Part shown: positions 8,264-17,879 of the stretch, piece by piece
How positions within the stretch are numbered: position 1 is the stretch's first letter
Layout of the letters: the number at the start of each line of letters is the position of its first letter
Assembly (NCBI GenBank): GCA_947487955.1
Contig: CANKYV010000002.1
Coordinates: 1-36,465 of the forward strand
Length of the DNA stretch: 36,465 nucleotides
Reading direction: 5' to 3'
From: Alphaproteobacteria bacterium
GTDB lineage: Bacteria > Pseudomonadota > Alphaproteobacteria > Paracaedibacterales > CAITNM01
The notes under the pieces: model-generated
Databases searched by the model: none
The model's input: only the letters and a program-made list of their open reading frames with translations
What the model was told of the DNA's origin: nothing
Position numbers and translations under genes: made by a program

Positions 8264-9730
8264 TCAGTTACTTAATTTTTGCTTCAGTATAGTATTTACA
8301 ACTCCTGGATTAGCCTTACCTTGCAATCCCTTCATAACTTGTCCAACAAAAAAACCAAAAACTTGCTCTTTACCAGCTCTATACTGCTCAACTTGCGTAG
8401 AATTTGCAGCAAGAATTTCATCGATAATCTTTTCAATAACACCAGTATCAGAAACCTGTTTTAAGCCAAGTGCATCGACAATCTCCGCTGGTGCTTTTCC
8501 TGTTTCCCACATTTTTGCAAACACATCTTTGGCAATTTTACCAGAAATAGTGCCATCAATGATAAGATCAACCAAATTCGCCAAATGTTGAGCAGTAAAA
8601 GGCAAATCATCAATTGACTTTCCTTCACGATTCATAGCTCCGAATACCTCAACAATCAACCAATTAGCAATAAGCTTTGCAGCACCTTGGCCTTTTGCAT
8701 GCCCAACTATCTGCTCGTAAAAATCAGCCACTTCTTTTTCAGCAACCAAAACATTCGCATCATATTCAGTTAATGCAAATTCTTGCTTAAATCGGTCGCG
8801 CTTAGCATCTGGTAATTCAGGCATGCTTGTTCGAATTTTCTCAATACGCGATTCTTCAAGTACAAGCGGGCGCAAATCTGGATCAGGAAAATATCTATAA
8901 TCCATAGCATCTTCTTTGCCACGCATTGAACGCGTCACACCTTTTGTTGGATCAAACAAACGTGTTTCTTGAACAACGCTGCCACCACTTTCAATAATGT
9001 CTAGCTGACGCGAAATTTCGTATTCAATTGCTTGACCTAAAAATCTCACAGAATTCACATTTTTAATCTCAGCACGTGTACCAAACGGAGTATCAGGCTT
9101 ATGCAAAGAAACATTTGCATCAACACGCAAACTTCCTTGCTCCATATTGCCATCACAGGTTCCAAGGTAGCGCAAAATTGAACGCAGCTTTTTAACATAT
9201 GCCATTGCTTCTTGAGCTGAACGTAATTCTGGTTCAGAAACAATTTCCATTAATGCAACACCTGCACGATTAAAATCAATATAAGACAAACTTGGGTGTA
9301 AGTCGTGCGTACTCTTACCTGCATCTTGTTCCAAATGCAAACGTGTAACATTAACACGCTTAGTTTCATTGTTTTCCAAATCAATATCAACATATCCACC
9401 CGAAACAATTGGATAGTAAAGCTGAGAAATCTGATACCCTAATGGAAGATCGGGGTAAAAATAATTTTTTCTATCAAAAACTGATACTCGATTAATGGTC
9501 GAATTTAAACCCAAGCCCGTTTTAATAGCTTGATCAACGCAAGCCTTATTTAAAACAGGCAGCATACCAGGCATCCCAGCATCAAGAAAAGCAACTTGGG
9601 TGTTTGGATCCGCTCCAAAATCAGTAGACGCACCAGAAAATAACTTTGCATTTGAAGTCACTTGAGCATGAACTTCAAGCCCAATAACGACTTCCCAAAG
9701 TCCTGTTTGTCCTTGAACAAGATTTTTCAT
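8264..9730 (-). CDS. gatB: Asp/Glu-tRNA amidotransferase subunit B
   Basis: Subunit of GatCAB, which converts misacylated Glu-tRNA(Gln) and/or Asp-tRNA(Asn) to the amide forms. GatB binds the tRNA and phosphorylates the side-chain carboxylate. From the chosen ATG it has 488 residues: a catalytic domain opening with [22 protein letters not shown], a conserved [11 protein letters not shown] segment near 205-215, [13 protein letters not shown] near 280, then a helical domain and a C-terminal YqeY-like tail ending [20 protein letters not shown], five bases before the ATG, decides it over the GTG six bases upstream. The gatA stop TAA directly precedes that GGGG, so translation is probably coupled. 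Last gene of erpA-xth-gatCAB. Confidence 0.96.
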   Translation of the reverse strand: MKNLVQGQTGLWEVVIGLEVHAQVTSNAKLFSGASTDFGADPNTQVAFLDAGMPGMLPVLNKACVDQAIKTGLGLNSTINRVSVFDRKNYFYPDLPLGYQISQLYYPIVSGGYVDIDLENNETKRVNVTRLHLEQDAGKSTHDLHPSLSYIDFNRAGVALMEIVSEPELRSAQEAMAYVKKLRSILRYLGTCDGNMEQGSLRVDANVSLHKPDTPFGTRAEIKNVNSVRFLGQAIEYEISRQLDIIESGGSVVQETRLFDPTKGVTRSMRGKEDAMDYRYFPDPDLRPLVLEESRIEKIRTSMPELPDAKRDRFKQEFALTEYDANVLVAEKEVADFYEQIVGHAKGQGAAKLIANWLIVEVFGAMNREGKSIDDLPFTAQHLANLVDLIIDGTISGKIAKDVFAKMWETGKAPAEIVDALGLKQVSDTGVIEKIIDEILAANSTQVEQYRAGKEQVFGFFVGQVMKGLQGKANPGVVNTILKQKLSN

Positions 9731-9739
9731 GTGCACCCC

Positions 9740-11200
9740 TTACATGGCATTAAAATGAGGAAATTGAGCGGCTTGTTCTAATGTCAAGCCAACATTAAAC
9801 AAACGTTGTTCTGATAATTTTGGCCCTATTAACTGTAATCCTAAAGGAAGACCGTCAGCAGACAAACCAACAGGAATAGAAATACCCGGCAATTCAGCCA
9901 AATTTACGGTAACTGTGTAAATGTCATTTAAATACATTGCAACAGGATCATCGTTACTATCATGCAACCCAAAAGCTGCTCCAGGAGTAGTTGGCGTTAA
10001 AATCACGTCAACCTTTTCAAAAGCAGTATCAAAATCCTGAGATATTAACTTTTTAACTTTTTGCGCGCGTGTGTAATAAGCGTCATAATAACCAGCAGAA
10101 AGAACGTAAGTGCCAATCATAATACGACGTTTTACTTCAACTCCAAATCCATCATGGCGAGTGTTCTGATACATTTCTTCAAGCGTTGCACCATCTACTC
10201 GCGCCCCATAACGAACGCCATCATACCGCGCTAAATTCGCCGAAGCTTCAGCTGGTGCAATAATATAGTAAGTTGGCAATGCTGCTGCAGTCATTTTCAA
10301 AGAGATATCGACAATTTCAGCGCCTTCTGATTTCAGCCAATCAATACCTTTTTGTAGTAGGGCTTGTCCTTCTTGATTTAGCCCTTGTATGTATTCTTTC
10401 GGTAATCCAATACGTAATCCTTTTGCTTCAGGCTTTAAATTCGCAACATAATCTGGAATTTTAACATTCAAACTTGTTGCATCTTTATCATCATATCCGG
10501 CCATATGCTGTAATAAGTGAGCACAATCAGAAATCGTATGCGCCATAGGTCCTGCTTGATCTAAAGATGAAGCAAATGCAACCATACCCCAACGCGAACA
10601 TAATCCATAGGTCGGTTTAATTCCAGTAATACCGCAAAAAGCAGCTGGTTGGCGAATTGACCCACCCGTATCAGAGGCTGTTGCACCAAGGCAAAGTCCA
10701 GCAGCAATTGATGCTGCAGATCCCCCCGATGAACCTCCTGGAACCAAATCTTTTTTAGGATCAGATATTGATCTCCATGGGTTAACTACAGGGCCATAAG
10801 CACTATTCAAATTTGCAGATCCCATTGCAAATTCATCCATATTTAACTTACCAAGACTAATCGTCCCAGCTTTCTTTAGATTGCCTGATACTGTTGATTC
10901 ATAGGGTGGAATAAAGTTTTTTAAAATATTAGAACCCGCCGTAGTACGAATCCCTTGAGTACAATACAAATCTTTATTCGCAATAGGAACACCATCTAAG
11001 GGAAGTGTCTTACCACTGGCAATTCGTTTATCAGCCTCAGCGGCATCTGCAAGTGCATTATCAAAAGTCTCAGTAATGAAACAATTTAAATGACGTTTGG
11101 TGGTTGCATGATTTATAAAAGACTGCACTAATTCGGTCGAAGAACATTCTTTTTGTTTAAGCATCCGCAATGCTTTTGTTAATGTAATTTTTGTATCCAT
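9740..11200 (-). CDS. gatA: Asp/Glu-tRNA amidotransferase subunit A
   Basis: Amidase-signature glutaminase subunit of GatCAB that releases ammonia from glutamine and channels it to GatB. The 486-residue protein carries the complete Ser-cisSer-Lys triad: Lys76 in VPIANKDLY, Ser157 in GGSSGGSAA and Ser181 in [15 protein letters not shown]. The 24-residue distance between the two serines is the family norm. The start is fixed by GGGG in the nine-base gap after the gatC stop. Together with gatB and gatC its presence suggests that Gln-tRNA and/or Asn-tRNA are made by transamidation, as is general in Alphaproteobacteria. Confidence 0.97.
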   Translation of the reverse strand: MDTKITLTKALRMLKQKECSSTELVQSFINHATTKRHLNCFITETFDNALADAAEADKRIASGKTLPLDGVPIANKDLYCTQGIRTTAGSNILKNFIPPYESTVSGNLKKAGTISLGKLNMDEFAMGSANLNSAYGPVVNPWRSISDPKKDLVPGGSSGGSAASIAAGLCLGATASDTGGSIRQPAAFCGITGIKPTYGLCSRWGMVAFASSLDQAGPMAHTISDCAHLLQHMAGYDDKDATSLNVKIPDYVANLKPEAKGLRIGLPKEYIQGLNQEGQALLQKGIDWLKSEGAEIVDISLKMTAAALPTYYIIAPAEASANLARYDGVRYGARVDGATLEEMYQNTRHDGFGVEVKRRIMIGTYVLSAGYYDAYYTRAQKVKKLISQDFDTAFEKVDVILTPTTPGAAFGLHDSNDDPVAMYLNDIYTVTVNLAELPGISIPVGLSADGLPLGLQLIGPKLSEQRLFNVGLTLEQAAQFPHFNAM

Positions 11201-11209
11201 GATTGCCCC

Positions 11210-11494
11210 CTATTCAACAACTTTTGGCACAGCAAACATATCATGCGCAACTTGAGGAGCATTTTGAGTGACTTCTTTTACTTGATTCAAGCTTGTAACC
11301 ACATCATCACGTTCATGCATTTGAGCCTGTGGAAGATCATTCAAATTAACGTTGCTTATATCTATTTCTGCAAGTTGATTAATCCAGCTAAATATCCCAG
11401 CTAATTGCGTTTGCATAAGCTGTTTTTCAGAATCATCTAAGCGTATATTTGATAACCTTGAAATTTTTGCGACATCATCTAATGAAATCGTCAC
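11210..11494 (-). CDS. gatC: Asp/Glu-tRNA amidotransferase subunit C
   Basis: The small stabilising subunit that wraps between GatA and GatB. It has 94 residues, the usual length, with the typical SLDDVAKISRLSNIRLDDSEK start and the LNDLPQAQMHERDDVV segment followed by a C-terminal end in FAVPKVVE. The start codon is GTG, placed by GGGGG five bases upstream; an overlapping ATG is out of frame and stops at once. The xth stop TAG leads directly into that ribosome site, leaving nine bases between the genes. Confidence 0.94.
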   Translation of the reverse strand: MTISLDDVAKISRLSNIRLDDSEKQLMQTQLAGIFSWINQLAEIDISNVNLNDLPQAQMHERDDVVTSLNQVKEVTQNAPQVAHDMFAVPKVVE

Positions 11495-11503
11495 ATCTTC
11501 CCC

Positions 11504-12268
11504 CTAAATTTTTAACGTCACTTCAACTGGCGCGTGATCTGAAGCCTTTTCCTTTGCACGCATATATGTATGCACTTCTGTGCGACTCAAGCTATCCGCT
11601 GCCTGGGGTGATAGTAGCAAATGATCAATCCGAAGGCCACTACCCTTTACAAAGCCATTTTGTCTATAGTTCCACCACGTATATGGCATAGACCCTTTTG
11701 TACTTTGAGCTACCGCATCAGTAAAACCAGCGTATACAATTTTTCGAAAAGCTTCTCTTTCTTTTGTAGAGCATAATACCTGCTCTTTCCATGCGATCGG
11801 ATCATACACATCCGCATCAGTAGGAGCGACATTAAAATCACCACCAATGACAACTCGCTCATCAAATGTTAATAGGTGCTGAGCATGAGCATAAAGCGCT
11901 TTAAAAAAATTCAATTTATAATCATAAGCTGCTGATCCAACTTCTTGTCCATTAGGCACATATATGCTGGCTACTCGCACCCCATTTGTGAATGCTTCAA
12001 TATACCGCGACGTTACATCTTCAAAATTAGGAATACCCATTTGCACATCTTCAATCGGATATTTAGAAAGAATCGCCACACCATTGTATGTTTTTTGCCC
12101 AAACACAGCACAGTTGTAGCCAAAATCTTCAAGTGAATAAGGAAACACCTGTGTTTCGCATTTTAATTCTTGCAACAACAGCACGTCAGGATGCTGATCT
12201 TTTAAAAAATCTTCCACATGCGGCAAGCGCGCACGAACTGAATTTACATTCCAAGTAACTATTTTCAT
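11504..12268 (-). CDS. xth: Exodeoxyribonuclease III (AP endonuclease)
   Basis: Exonuclease III family enzyme that incises abasic sites and trims 3' ends in base-excision repair. From MKIVTWNVNSVRAR it has 254 residues. Motifs in order: WNVNSVRAR (metal-binding Asn), LLLQELKC with the metal-binding Glu near 34, VPNG, GGDFNVAPTDADV in the catalytic core, YTWWNYR, LRIDHLLLS and the terminal SDHAPV with the catalytic His. An in-frame upstream Met 48 bases earlier lies inside erpA and would add a non-homologous leader, so it was not used. Only four bases separate it from the erpA stop, with no Shine-Dalgarno, implying re-initiation. Confidence 0.95.
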   Translation of the reverse strand: MKIVTWNVNSVRARLPHVEDFLKDQHPDVLLLQELKCETQVFPYSLEDFGYNCAVFGQKTYNGVAILSKYPIEDVQMGIPNFEDVTSRYIEAFTNGVRVASIYVPNGQEVGSAAYDYKLNFFKALYAHAQHLLTFDERVVIGGDFNVAPTDADVYDPIAWKEQVLCSTKEREAFRKIVYAGFTDAVAQSTKGSMPYTWWNYRQNGFVKGSGLRIDHLLLSPQAADSLSRTEVHTYMRAKEKASDHAPVEVTLKI

Positions 12269-12272
12269 AAAA

Positions 12273-12602
12273 TTAAATCGAAAAAGAATTGCCACACCCA
12301 CAAGCGGATGCAGCATTAGGATTACTTATAACAAACTTTGCACCAGTTAAATCCTCTACATAATCTAGCTGTGACCCATTGAGCAATCCTAAAGAAATGA
12401 AATCTACCACAACCTCAATATCATTTTCAGTAAAAATTTTATCATCCTGCGTCAATTGAGCATCAATCAAAAAATTATATTGAAATCCTGAGCACCCTCC
12501 ACCTTGCACCGAAATACGAAATCTACTGCCCTGCAGCTCTGTTTCAAGAACCTTTTTAATGTGCACTGCTGCATTTGGTGTAACAATAAATGCCGCTTCC
12601 AT
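12273..12602 (-). CDS. erpA: A-type iron-sulfur carrier (ErpA/IscA family)
   Basis: A 109-residue A-type carrier that passes Fe-S clusters from the scaffold to apoproteins such as SdhB. The three cluster-binding Cys are at 37 (GGGCSGFQY), 101 and 103 (ACGCGNSF). The YVEDLTGAKFVISNPNA segment fits ErpA better than IscA, but assignment within the family is not certain. First gene of erpA-xth-gatCAB; the pairing with xth is common in Alphaproteobacteria, where dgt is often also present but is absent here. The promoter predicted at 12615-12643 puts initiation only about six bases before the ATG, so the mRNA may be nearly leaderless. Confidence 0.88.
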   Translation of the reverse strand: MEAAFIVTPNAAVHIKKVLETELQGSRFRISVQGGGCSGFQYNFLIDAQLTQDDKIFTENDIEVVVDFISLGLLNGSQLDYVEDLTGAKFVISNPNAASACGCGNSFSI

Positions 12603-12614
12603 GTTGCCAACTTC

Positions 12615-12643
12615 TATATAATTTTGTTAACTACTGGTGTCAC
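12615..12643 (-). promoter_or_regulatory. Promoter for erpA-xth-gatCAB (overlaps ssb promoter region)
   Basis: On the minus strand GTGACA (12643-12638) and TATATA (12620-12615) are 17 bases apart. On the plus strand the same segment holds a perfect TATAAT at 12617-12622 that could serve ssb, though no good -35 pairs with it. The two divergent promoters would share DNA. Confidence 0.55.
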
Positions 12644-12672
12644 TATAAATTTTTCACAACAAAAGGGCAATT

Positions 12673-13110
12673 ATGGCAGGCTCCGTAAATAAAGTTATTT
12701 TAATTGGAAACTTAGGAAAAGATCCCGAAATTCGTAACGCGCAAGATGGCTCAAAAATTGTGTCATTTTCAGTAGCAACCAGCGAAAGCTGGAAAGATAA
12801 ACAATCTGGAGAGCGTAAAGATCGCACAGAATGGCACAGAGTGGTTCTTTTTAATGATCGCTTAGGGGAAGTTGCAGAAAAATACTTACGAAAAGGTTCA
12901 AAAGTCTATATTGAAGGCAGCCTTCAAACACGTAAATGGACAGATAACAATAATGTTGAACGCTACAGCACCGAAGTTGTACTTTCTCGTTTTCGTGGAG
13001 AGCTAACTCTTCTCGATAGCAGAAATAGCGGAGATCACTCAATAGAGGGTGAAGCAGGAACTGCGTTACCTAGTCATTTTGACGAGCTAAACGACGACAT
13101 TCCATTTTAA
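12673..13110 (+). CDS. ssb: Single-stranded DNA-binding protein
   Basis: Homotetrameric SSB that coats single-stranded DNA during replication, repair and recombination. The 145-residue protein has the OB-fold over residues 1-110, starting [16 protein letters not shown], with the conserved aromatic residues in ESWKDK and TEWHRVV. The linker is short and the tail ends DDIPF, the acidic tip that recruits partner proteins. AAGGG is six bases before the ATG. The usual alphaproteobacterial neighbour uvrA is not here. It converges on a small lipoprotein gene with three bases between stops. Confidence 0.96.
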   Translation: MAGSVNKVILIGNLGKDPEIRNAQDGSKIVSFSVATSESWKDKQSGERKDRTEWHRVVLFNDRLGEVAEKYLRKGSKVYIEGSLQTRKWTDNNNVERYSTEVVLSRFRGELTLLDSRNSGDHSIEGEAGTALPSHFDELNDDIPF

Positions 13111-13113
13111 AAC

Positions 13114-13413
13114 TTAACGAAAAGGAAAAGGAATCCAACTAAAGATAGCAGGTTTTGTTGGTTCTTTTTCCCATTGATCCTCAGTTTTCCCAATTAACCG
13201 ATTACGTTCATTTGCATCCAATTCGTGGTCATAGCACACAGGGTCACCCAATGTACGGTAGCAATATAACTGTTGCTTAGGCCTTTTTTTTCTGTTTGGA
13301 TCATCTGGATCTGGAGCCCAATTAGCACTTTGTATTTCATCAGAAGTTGGGCGAAATGCACCAAACGGATTGCACCCACTTAAGAACAAAAGCATTAAAA
13401 AAAACAAGGGCAT
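13114..13413 (-). CDS. Small lipoprotein, conserved in Alphaproteobacteria
   Basis: A 99-residue lipoprotein. The N-terminus MPLFFLMLLFLSGC is a lipoprotein signal peptide with lipobox LSGC; Cys14 would be acylated. The mature protein is hydrophilic and Pro/Asp-rich, with a QLYCYRTLGDPVCYDHEL segment (two Cys, residues about 48-65) that resembles a small family of uncharacterised alphaproteobacterial lipoproteins, recognised from memory and not searched. No Shine-Dalgarno is visible. Function unknown; an envelope role is inferred. Confidence 0.75.
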   Translation of the reverse strand: MPLFFLMLLFLSGCNPFGAFRPTSDEIQSANWAPDPDDPNRKKRPKQQLYCYRTLGDPVCYDHELDANERNRLIGKTEDQWEKEPTKPAIFSWIPFPFR

Positions 13414-13587
13414 AATTATTTATAATTTTTTTTTCACAATTAGCATGATGCAAATTTTGTGCCGACCACAAAGCAATGATCCAAAATAACAGCCAACTAG
13501 ACTACATAATATTAAGCTTTACGTTTTGTTTTCTTATAAAAAAATTCAAATTGATTCATAATAAAAAAAAATAAGTAAAAGCCTTAC

Positions 13588-14502
13588 ATGATTTCTCAAA
13601 CTCACTGGATTACATTTAACGCTTTAATCTGCTTATTTTTGGCGCTTGATTTAGGAATATTTAACCGCAATCAACATAAGCCAGGATACAAACAAGCTAT
13701 GGCATGGACTTTGTTTTGGGTCGGCGTATCCCTAGCATTTGGTGTCTGGGTATATTTTTATTTAGGATCAATAGCATTTTTTGAATACATAACAAGTTAC
13801 AAAATTGAAAAAATCTTGAGCTTAGATAATGTCATGATATTTGCAGTTATCTTTAAAAGTTTAAACATACCCGATCAATATCAACACCGTGTTCTTTTTA
13901 TCGGCATTCTTAGCGCTATTGTTATGCGAGGGTTAATGATATTTTTAGGCGTTGAACTTTTAGAAAAATTTAGCTGGTTATTATATGTCTTTGGAGCCTT
14001 TCTTGTTTTCACAGGAATGAAAATTTTCTTTATCAAAGAGAATAAAGACTCTTTGGCTGACAGCACTATTTGGAAATTTTGCCAAAAAATCATCCCCCTT
14101 TCTTCAAAATTACAAGGGAATAAATTTTTTGTGATCGATCAACAAAAATACAAGGCAACACCTCTTTTCTTCGCCTTAGTATTAATTGAATTTTCAGATA
14201 TTATTTTTGCTGTAGATTCTCTTCCTGCAATATTTTCAATCACAACAAATTCTTTCCTTATATACACGTCCAATATTTTAGCTATTCTTGGATTACGCTC
14301 TTTGTATTTTGTTTTAGCTAGAGCTATTGAAAAAATAAAATATCTTAAATTCGCTTTAGGGCTTGTGCTTGTAATAGTTGGTTTTAAACTTATCTTTAAT
14401 ATTCACCTGCACCCTGGAATTACCTTTGCTATCTTAGCCATTATTTTTTCAGCATCAGTAATTTTATCGATGTATTTAAAGCCAATTGACAAAAGCTCTT
14501 AG
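13588..14502 (+). CDS. TerC/Alx-family integral membrane protein
   Basis: A 304-residue polytopic membrane protein of the TerC family, with about eight or nine membrane spans. The two family signatures are intact: EKILSLDN at 74-81 and EFSDIIFAVDSLPA at 201-214, whose acidic residues lie in the membrane and are thought to bind metal. Family members such as Alx and some TerC proteins act in manganese export or in metal loading of exported proteins; the substrate here is not shown by the sequence. No ribosome site is visible and the upstream 170 bases are AT-rich without a recognisable yybP-type riboswitch. It lies 41 bases before sdhC. Confidence 0.88.
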   Translation: MISQTHWITFNALICLFLALDLGIFNRNQHKPGYKQAMAWTLFWVGVSLAFGVWVYFYLGSIAFFEYITSYKIEKILSLDNVMIFAVIFKSLNIPDQYQHRVLFIGILSAIVMRGLMIFLGVELLEKFSWLLYVFGAFLVFTGMKIFFIKENKDSLADSTIWKFCQKIIPLSSKLQGNKFFVIDQQKYKATPLFFALVLIEFSDIIFAVDSLPAIFSITTNSFLIYTSNILAILGLRSLYFVLARAIEKIKYLKFALGLVLVIVGFKLIFNIHLHPGITFAILAIIFSASVILSMYLKPIDKSS

Positions 14503-14543
14503 TTTTTCCCAGACTTAAGTCATAAAAATAAATTTTTTATGTT

Positions 14544-14909
14544 ATGCAAAAGCCCCTGTCTCCTCATTTGCAGATTTACAGCCCTCAATTGACGTCAATA
14601 TTATCAATATTACACCGGCTTACAGGCTTAGGGTTTGTGATAGCTTTAATTGTAACTTGTGTTTGGCTGCATGTTTTAAGTGAAGTAGAAGTTGTATACT
14701 ATAATTTTTGCACGTGGTTGAATCAGCCATTAATAAAAGTGTTTCTTTATTTGATTTTGGCTTGCGTGTATTACCATTTGCTTAATGGAATTCGGTATTT
14801 AATGTGGTCGCTTGGCAAGGGGTTTGCACTGCACACTGTTTATAATAGCGGATGGGTCGTTTGTGCCTTGGTTTTCACACTAATCGTCATGACTGTGTTT
14901 TTAGTATGA
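14544..14909 (+). CDS. sdhC: Succinate dehydrogenase cytochrome b556 subunit
   Basis: Membrane anchor of complex II, carrying part of haem b and the quinone site. The 121-residue protein has three membrane helices. SxxxR is visible as Ser21-ILH-Arg25 in SILHRLTG, corresponding to the quinone-binding Ser/Arg of the family, and His78 in YYHLLNGIRYLMW matches the axial haem ligand. The start PLSPHLQIYSPQLTSILSI is typical. No Shine-Dalgarno precedes the ATG; an A/T-only hairpin (14521-14541) ends two bases before it. Its stop overlaps the sdhD start by four bases. Confidence 0.93.
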   Translation: MQKPLSPHLQIYSPQLTSILSILHRLTGLGFVIALIVTCVWLHVLSEVEVVYYNFCTWLNQPLIKVFLYLILACVYYHLLNGIRYLMWSLGKGFALHTVYNSGWVVCALVFTLIVMTVFLV

Positions 14910-15241
14910 AATCATTCACCAGTCACTACATTTTTCAACGCGTCACGGCCTGCATATTATTAGCGTTAGTACCTTGGTTTTTGTGGAATCTATTTTGCAT
15001 AAAAAATTTAAGACACCAAGAAATTGTGGAACATTTTGGCACTATGTATTCGGTCCTATTGTTATTTATCTTGTTAATCAGCGGCTTCTATCATGGGTAT
15101 TTGGGAATTCAGACCATTTGCATAGATTACCTTCCAAATAAAAAGATTCGCTCCGCAATTATTTTTGCAACAGGAGCCGTGCTCGGTATTTTAAGTGTAT
15201 TTGGAACTTTTTCTCTTGTGCGACTAGTGATGTTTAAATGA
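14906..15241 (+). CDS. sdhD: Succinate dehydrogenase hydrophobic anchor subunit
   Basis: Second membrane anchor of complex II. The 111-residue protein starts [19 protein letters not shown] and has three spans. His63 in FYHGYLGIQ fits the second haem ligand and Asp74-Tyr75 in CIDYL fits the quinone-site DY pair. The ATG overlaps the sdhC stop (ATGA), which fixes the start; an in-frame upstream start inside sdhC is not supported. Its own stop overlaps the sdhA ATG in the same way, indicating tight translational coupling and balanced subunit output. Confidence 0.92.
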   Translation: MKSFTSHYIFQRVTACILLALVPWFLWNLFCIKNLRHQEIVEHFGTMYSVLLLFILLISGFYHGYLGIQTICIDYLPNKKIRSAIIFATGAVLGILSVFGTFSLVRLVMFK

Positions 15242-17016
15242 CCTACTCAATTATTGATCATTTTTTTGATGTTGTTGTAGTAGGGGCTGGAGGCGCAGGT
15301 CTTAGAGCAAGTCTTGGTATGAGTGCCGCAGGGTTAAAAACAGCATGCATTACTAAAGTCTTTCCAACACGAAGCCACACAGTTGCTGCGCAAGGAGGCA
15401 TATCAGCAGCCTTAAATAATACCAATGATGGTGATAACTGGCGCTATCATTTTTACGATACGGTAAAAGGATCAGATTGGTTAGGCGATCAAGATGCCAT
15501 TGAATACATGTGTAAAAATGCCATTGATGCAGTTATTGAACTTGAGCATATGGGTGTGCCCTTTTCACGTGATGAACATGGGAATATTTACCAACGTCAA
15601 TTTGGTGGTCACACAATTGAGCACGGAAAATCCATGGCAAAACGCGCATGTGCTGCAGCAGACAGAACGGGACATGCAATTTTGCAAACGCTATATCAGC
15701 AATGCTTACGTCACAATACAGAATTTTTCATCGAATATTTCACTCTCGATTTACTAATGGATGATCAAGGTATTTGCCGTGGAGCAGTTGCATGGTGTTT
15801 AGATGATGGAACAATTCATCGATTTAGAGCTCACATGGTAGTGCTAGCAACTGGTGGACATGGACGCACATTTTTCACATGTACCGGCGCACACACTTGC
15901 ACAGGCGATGGTAACGCAATGGTTCTTAGAGCTGGGCTTCCTTTAGCAGATATGGAGTTTATTCAATTTCACCCTACCGGAATCTATGGAGCAGGATGTT
16001 TAATTTCTGAAGCAGTACGCGGTGAAGGTGGATATTTAACGAACAGCCTTGGTGAACGATTCATGTTGAAATATGCTCCAAATGCAAAAGATTTAGCATC
16101 ACGTGACGTAGTAAGCAGAGCAATTGCCGTAGAAATAAAAGAAGGTCGTGGCTGCGGCCCAAATAAAGATATTGCTATGCTTCATATGGAACATTTAGAT
16201 CCTAAAATTATTGCTGAACGTTTACCTGGTATGCATGAAACCGCTCGCGTATTTGCAGGTATTGATGCAAACAAAGAGCCTATCCCTGTACAACCAACAG
16301 TACACTACAACATGGGAGGTATCCCCACCAATTACCATGGTGAAGTAACAAAAGATTCTCAAGAAACAGTTGTTCAAGGCTTAATGGCAATAGGCGAAGC
16401 TGCCTGCGTTTCAGTACACGGAGCAAACAGACTAGGTACAAATTCTTTATTAGATTTAGTAGTTTTTGGAAGAGCTGCTGCAATACGTGCAAAAGAAATT
16501 ATTCGCCCTGGCTCTCCCCATGAAAATCTGAGCGACACAGTTACAAGTATCATTATTAATCGTTTTAATAAAACGCGTTACGCAAGTGGCAATCTAATAA
16601 CTGGCTGTATACGTACTAATATGCAACAAATTATGCAAAATCATTGCGGCGTGTTTAGATCACAAGAAAATCTTGACTCAGGCATAGAAAAATTATTTGA
16701 ATGTGCTGAAAGTCTAAATGATCTTCAAGTTAATGACCACTCATTGATTTGGAATACAGATTTAGTCGAAGCACTTGAATTACAAAATTTAATGTCTCAA
16801 GCAATAGTAACAATTCACTCAGCAGCTTACCGCACTGAAAGCCGCGGAGGTCATGCTCGTGAAGATTTTCCAGACCGCAATGATAAATTATGGCTATCTC
16901 ATACTCTTGCCTGGTGCGATGATAATCTTAACGTTAAGCTTGATAAGCGACCTGTACATATGTACACCCTAACTAACGATGTCGATGTCATCCAGCCCCA
17001 AAAAAGAATTTATTAA
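15238..17016 (+). CDS. sdhA: Succinate dehydrogenase flavoprotein subunit
   Basis: Catalytic flavoprotein that oxidises succinate to fumarate in the TCA cycle. It has 592 residues. The dinucleotide fold [13 protein letters not shown] starts at 12, with GAGGAG at 16-21. His47 in [10 protein letters not shown] is the site of covalent FAD attachment. HPTGIYGAG and the substrate-loop [15 protein letters not shown] near the C-terminus are conserved. The start overlaps the sdhD stop by four bases. A gap of 41 bases containing GAGG separates it from sdhB. Covalent flavinylation needs SdhE, which is not in this window. Confidence 0.98.
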   Translation: MTYSIIDHFFDVVVVGAGGAGLRASLGMSAAGLKTACITKVFPTRSHTVAAQGGISAALNNTNDGDNWRYHFYDTVKGSDWLGDQDAIEYMCKNAIDAVIELEHMGVPFSRDEHGNIYQRQFGGHTIEHGKSMAKRACAAADRTGHAILQTLYQQCLRHNTEFFIEYFTLDLLMDDQGICRGAVAWCLDDGTIHRFRAHMVVLATGGHGRTFFTCTGAHTCTGDGNAMVLRAGLPLADMEFIQFHPTGIYGAGCLISEAVRGEGGYLTNSLGERFMLKYAPNAKDLASRDVVSRAIAVEIKEGRGCGPNKDIAMLHMEHLDPKIIAERLPGMHETARVFAGIDANKEPIPVQPTVHYNMGGIPTNYHGEVTKDSQETVVQGLMAIGEAACVSVHGANRLGTNSLLDLVVFGRAAAIRAKEIIRPGSPHENLSDTVTSIIINRFNKTRYASGNLITGCIRTNMQQIMQNHCGVFRSQENLDSGIEKLFECAESLNDLQVNDHSLIWNTDLVEALELQNLMSQAIVTIHSAAYRTESRGGHAREDFPDRNDKLWLSHTLAWCDDNLNVKLDKRPVHMYTLTNDVDVIQPQKRIY

Positions 17017-17057
17017 TGATGTTGGTGTAAAATTTTCTAAATATACTAGAGGATGTC

Positions 17058-17831
17058 ATGGTTCAATTACGACTGCCCAAGCACTCAAAAATTCAAAAAG
17101 GAAAAAGCTTCAAAACCATAAGCAAATCAACTACATTGCGAACTTTTTACATCTATCGATGGAATCCGGAAGATAATCAAAATCCACGGATGGACGAATT
17201 TACAATTGATATTAAAGAATCTGGGCCAATGGTTTTAGATGTCTTATTACATATCAAAAACAAAATCGATAGCACCCTAACCTTTAGACGCTCTTGTCGT
17301 GAAGGCGTTTGTGGAAGTTGCGCCATGAATATAGATGGCACTAACACGCTGTCTTGCATAAAACATGTTGATGACATTTCAGGTCCTGTACGTATAACAC
17401 CACTTCCACATATGGAAGTAATAAAAGACCTTATTCCTGATTTACGTCATGCGTTTAATCAATATGCTTCCATTAAGCCTTGGATAGAAAATAACGAGAA
17501 TCCAAAACGTGAACGCAAACAAAGCCAAGAAGACAGAGCTAAATTAGATGGGCTTTGGGAATGTGTTCTATGTTTTAGTTGCACTACTGCCTGCCCAAGC
17601 TATTGGTGGAACGGTGATAAATATTTAGGACCAGCAACCTTGCTACAAGCTTATCGATTCATTGCAGATAGCCGCGATACAAAAACAAAAGAACGTTTAG
17701 ATGCTCTTAAAGATCCATTTAGCCTATATCGCTGTCACAGCATCATGAATTGCACAAATACATGTCCAAAAGGTCTAAATCCAGCAAAAGCTATTGGACA
17801 TATAAAAAAGCTAATAGTTACAAAAAATTAA
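17058..17831 (+). CDS. sdhB: Succinate dehydrogenase iron-sulfur subunit
   Basis: Electron-wire subunit of complex II. All three clusters have their ligands: [2Fe-2S] Cys80, 85, 88 and 100 in [15 protein letters not shown]; [4Fe-4S] Cys169, 172 and 175 in CVLCFSC; [3Fe-4S] Cys179 region plus Cys226, 232 and 236 in [17 protein letters not shown]. The assignment of the last ligands between the two C-terminal clusters follows the family pattern. Length is normal, 257 residues. GAGG lies about five bases before the ATG. It ends sdhCDAB, with a voltage-gated channel gene about 48 bases downstream on the same strand. Confidence 0.98.
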   Translation: MVQLRLPKHSKIQKGKSFKTISKSTTLRTFYIYRWNPEDNQNPRMDEFTIDIKESGPMVLDVLLHIKNKIDSTLTFRRSCREGVCGSCAMNIDGTNTLSCIKHVDDISGPVRITPLPHMEVIKDLIPDLRHAFNQYASIKPWIENNENPKRERKQSQEDRAKLDGLWECVLCFSCTTACPSYWWNGDKYLGPATLLQAYRFIADSRDTKTKERLDALKDPFSLYRCHSIMNCTNTCPKGLNPAKAIGHIKKLIVTKN

Positions 17832-17879
17832 TAAATTTTCCTTATAGTGGTTGTAACTGAAAAAAATAATTTTTTTATC

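Noticed and set aside
12269-12316. Earlier start for exonuclease III inside erpA
   Set aside because: The added residues match no exonuclease III; the family starts at MKIVTWNVNSVRAR.
13414-13587. Possible manganese (yybP-ykoY) riboswitch upstream of the TerC-family gene
   Set aside because: No conserved riboswitch core or GC-rich helices were found in this AT-rich stretch.
17847-17879. GTG start giving the channel an 11-residue extension
   Set aside because: The extension has no ribosome site, runs through an A7-TAA-T7 tract and is not expected for the family; ATG 17880 is preferred.
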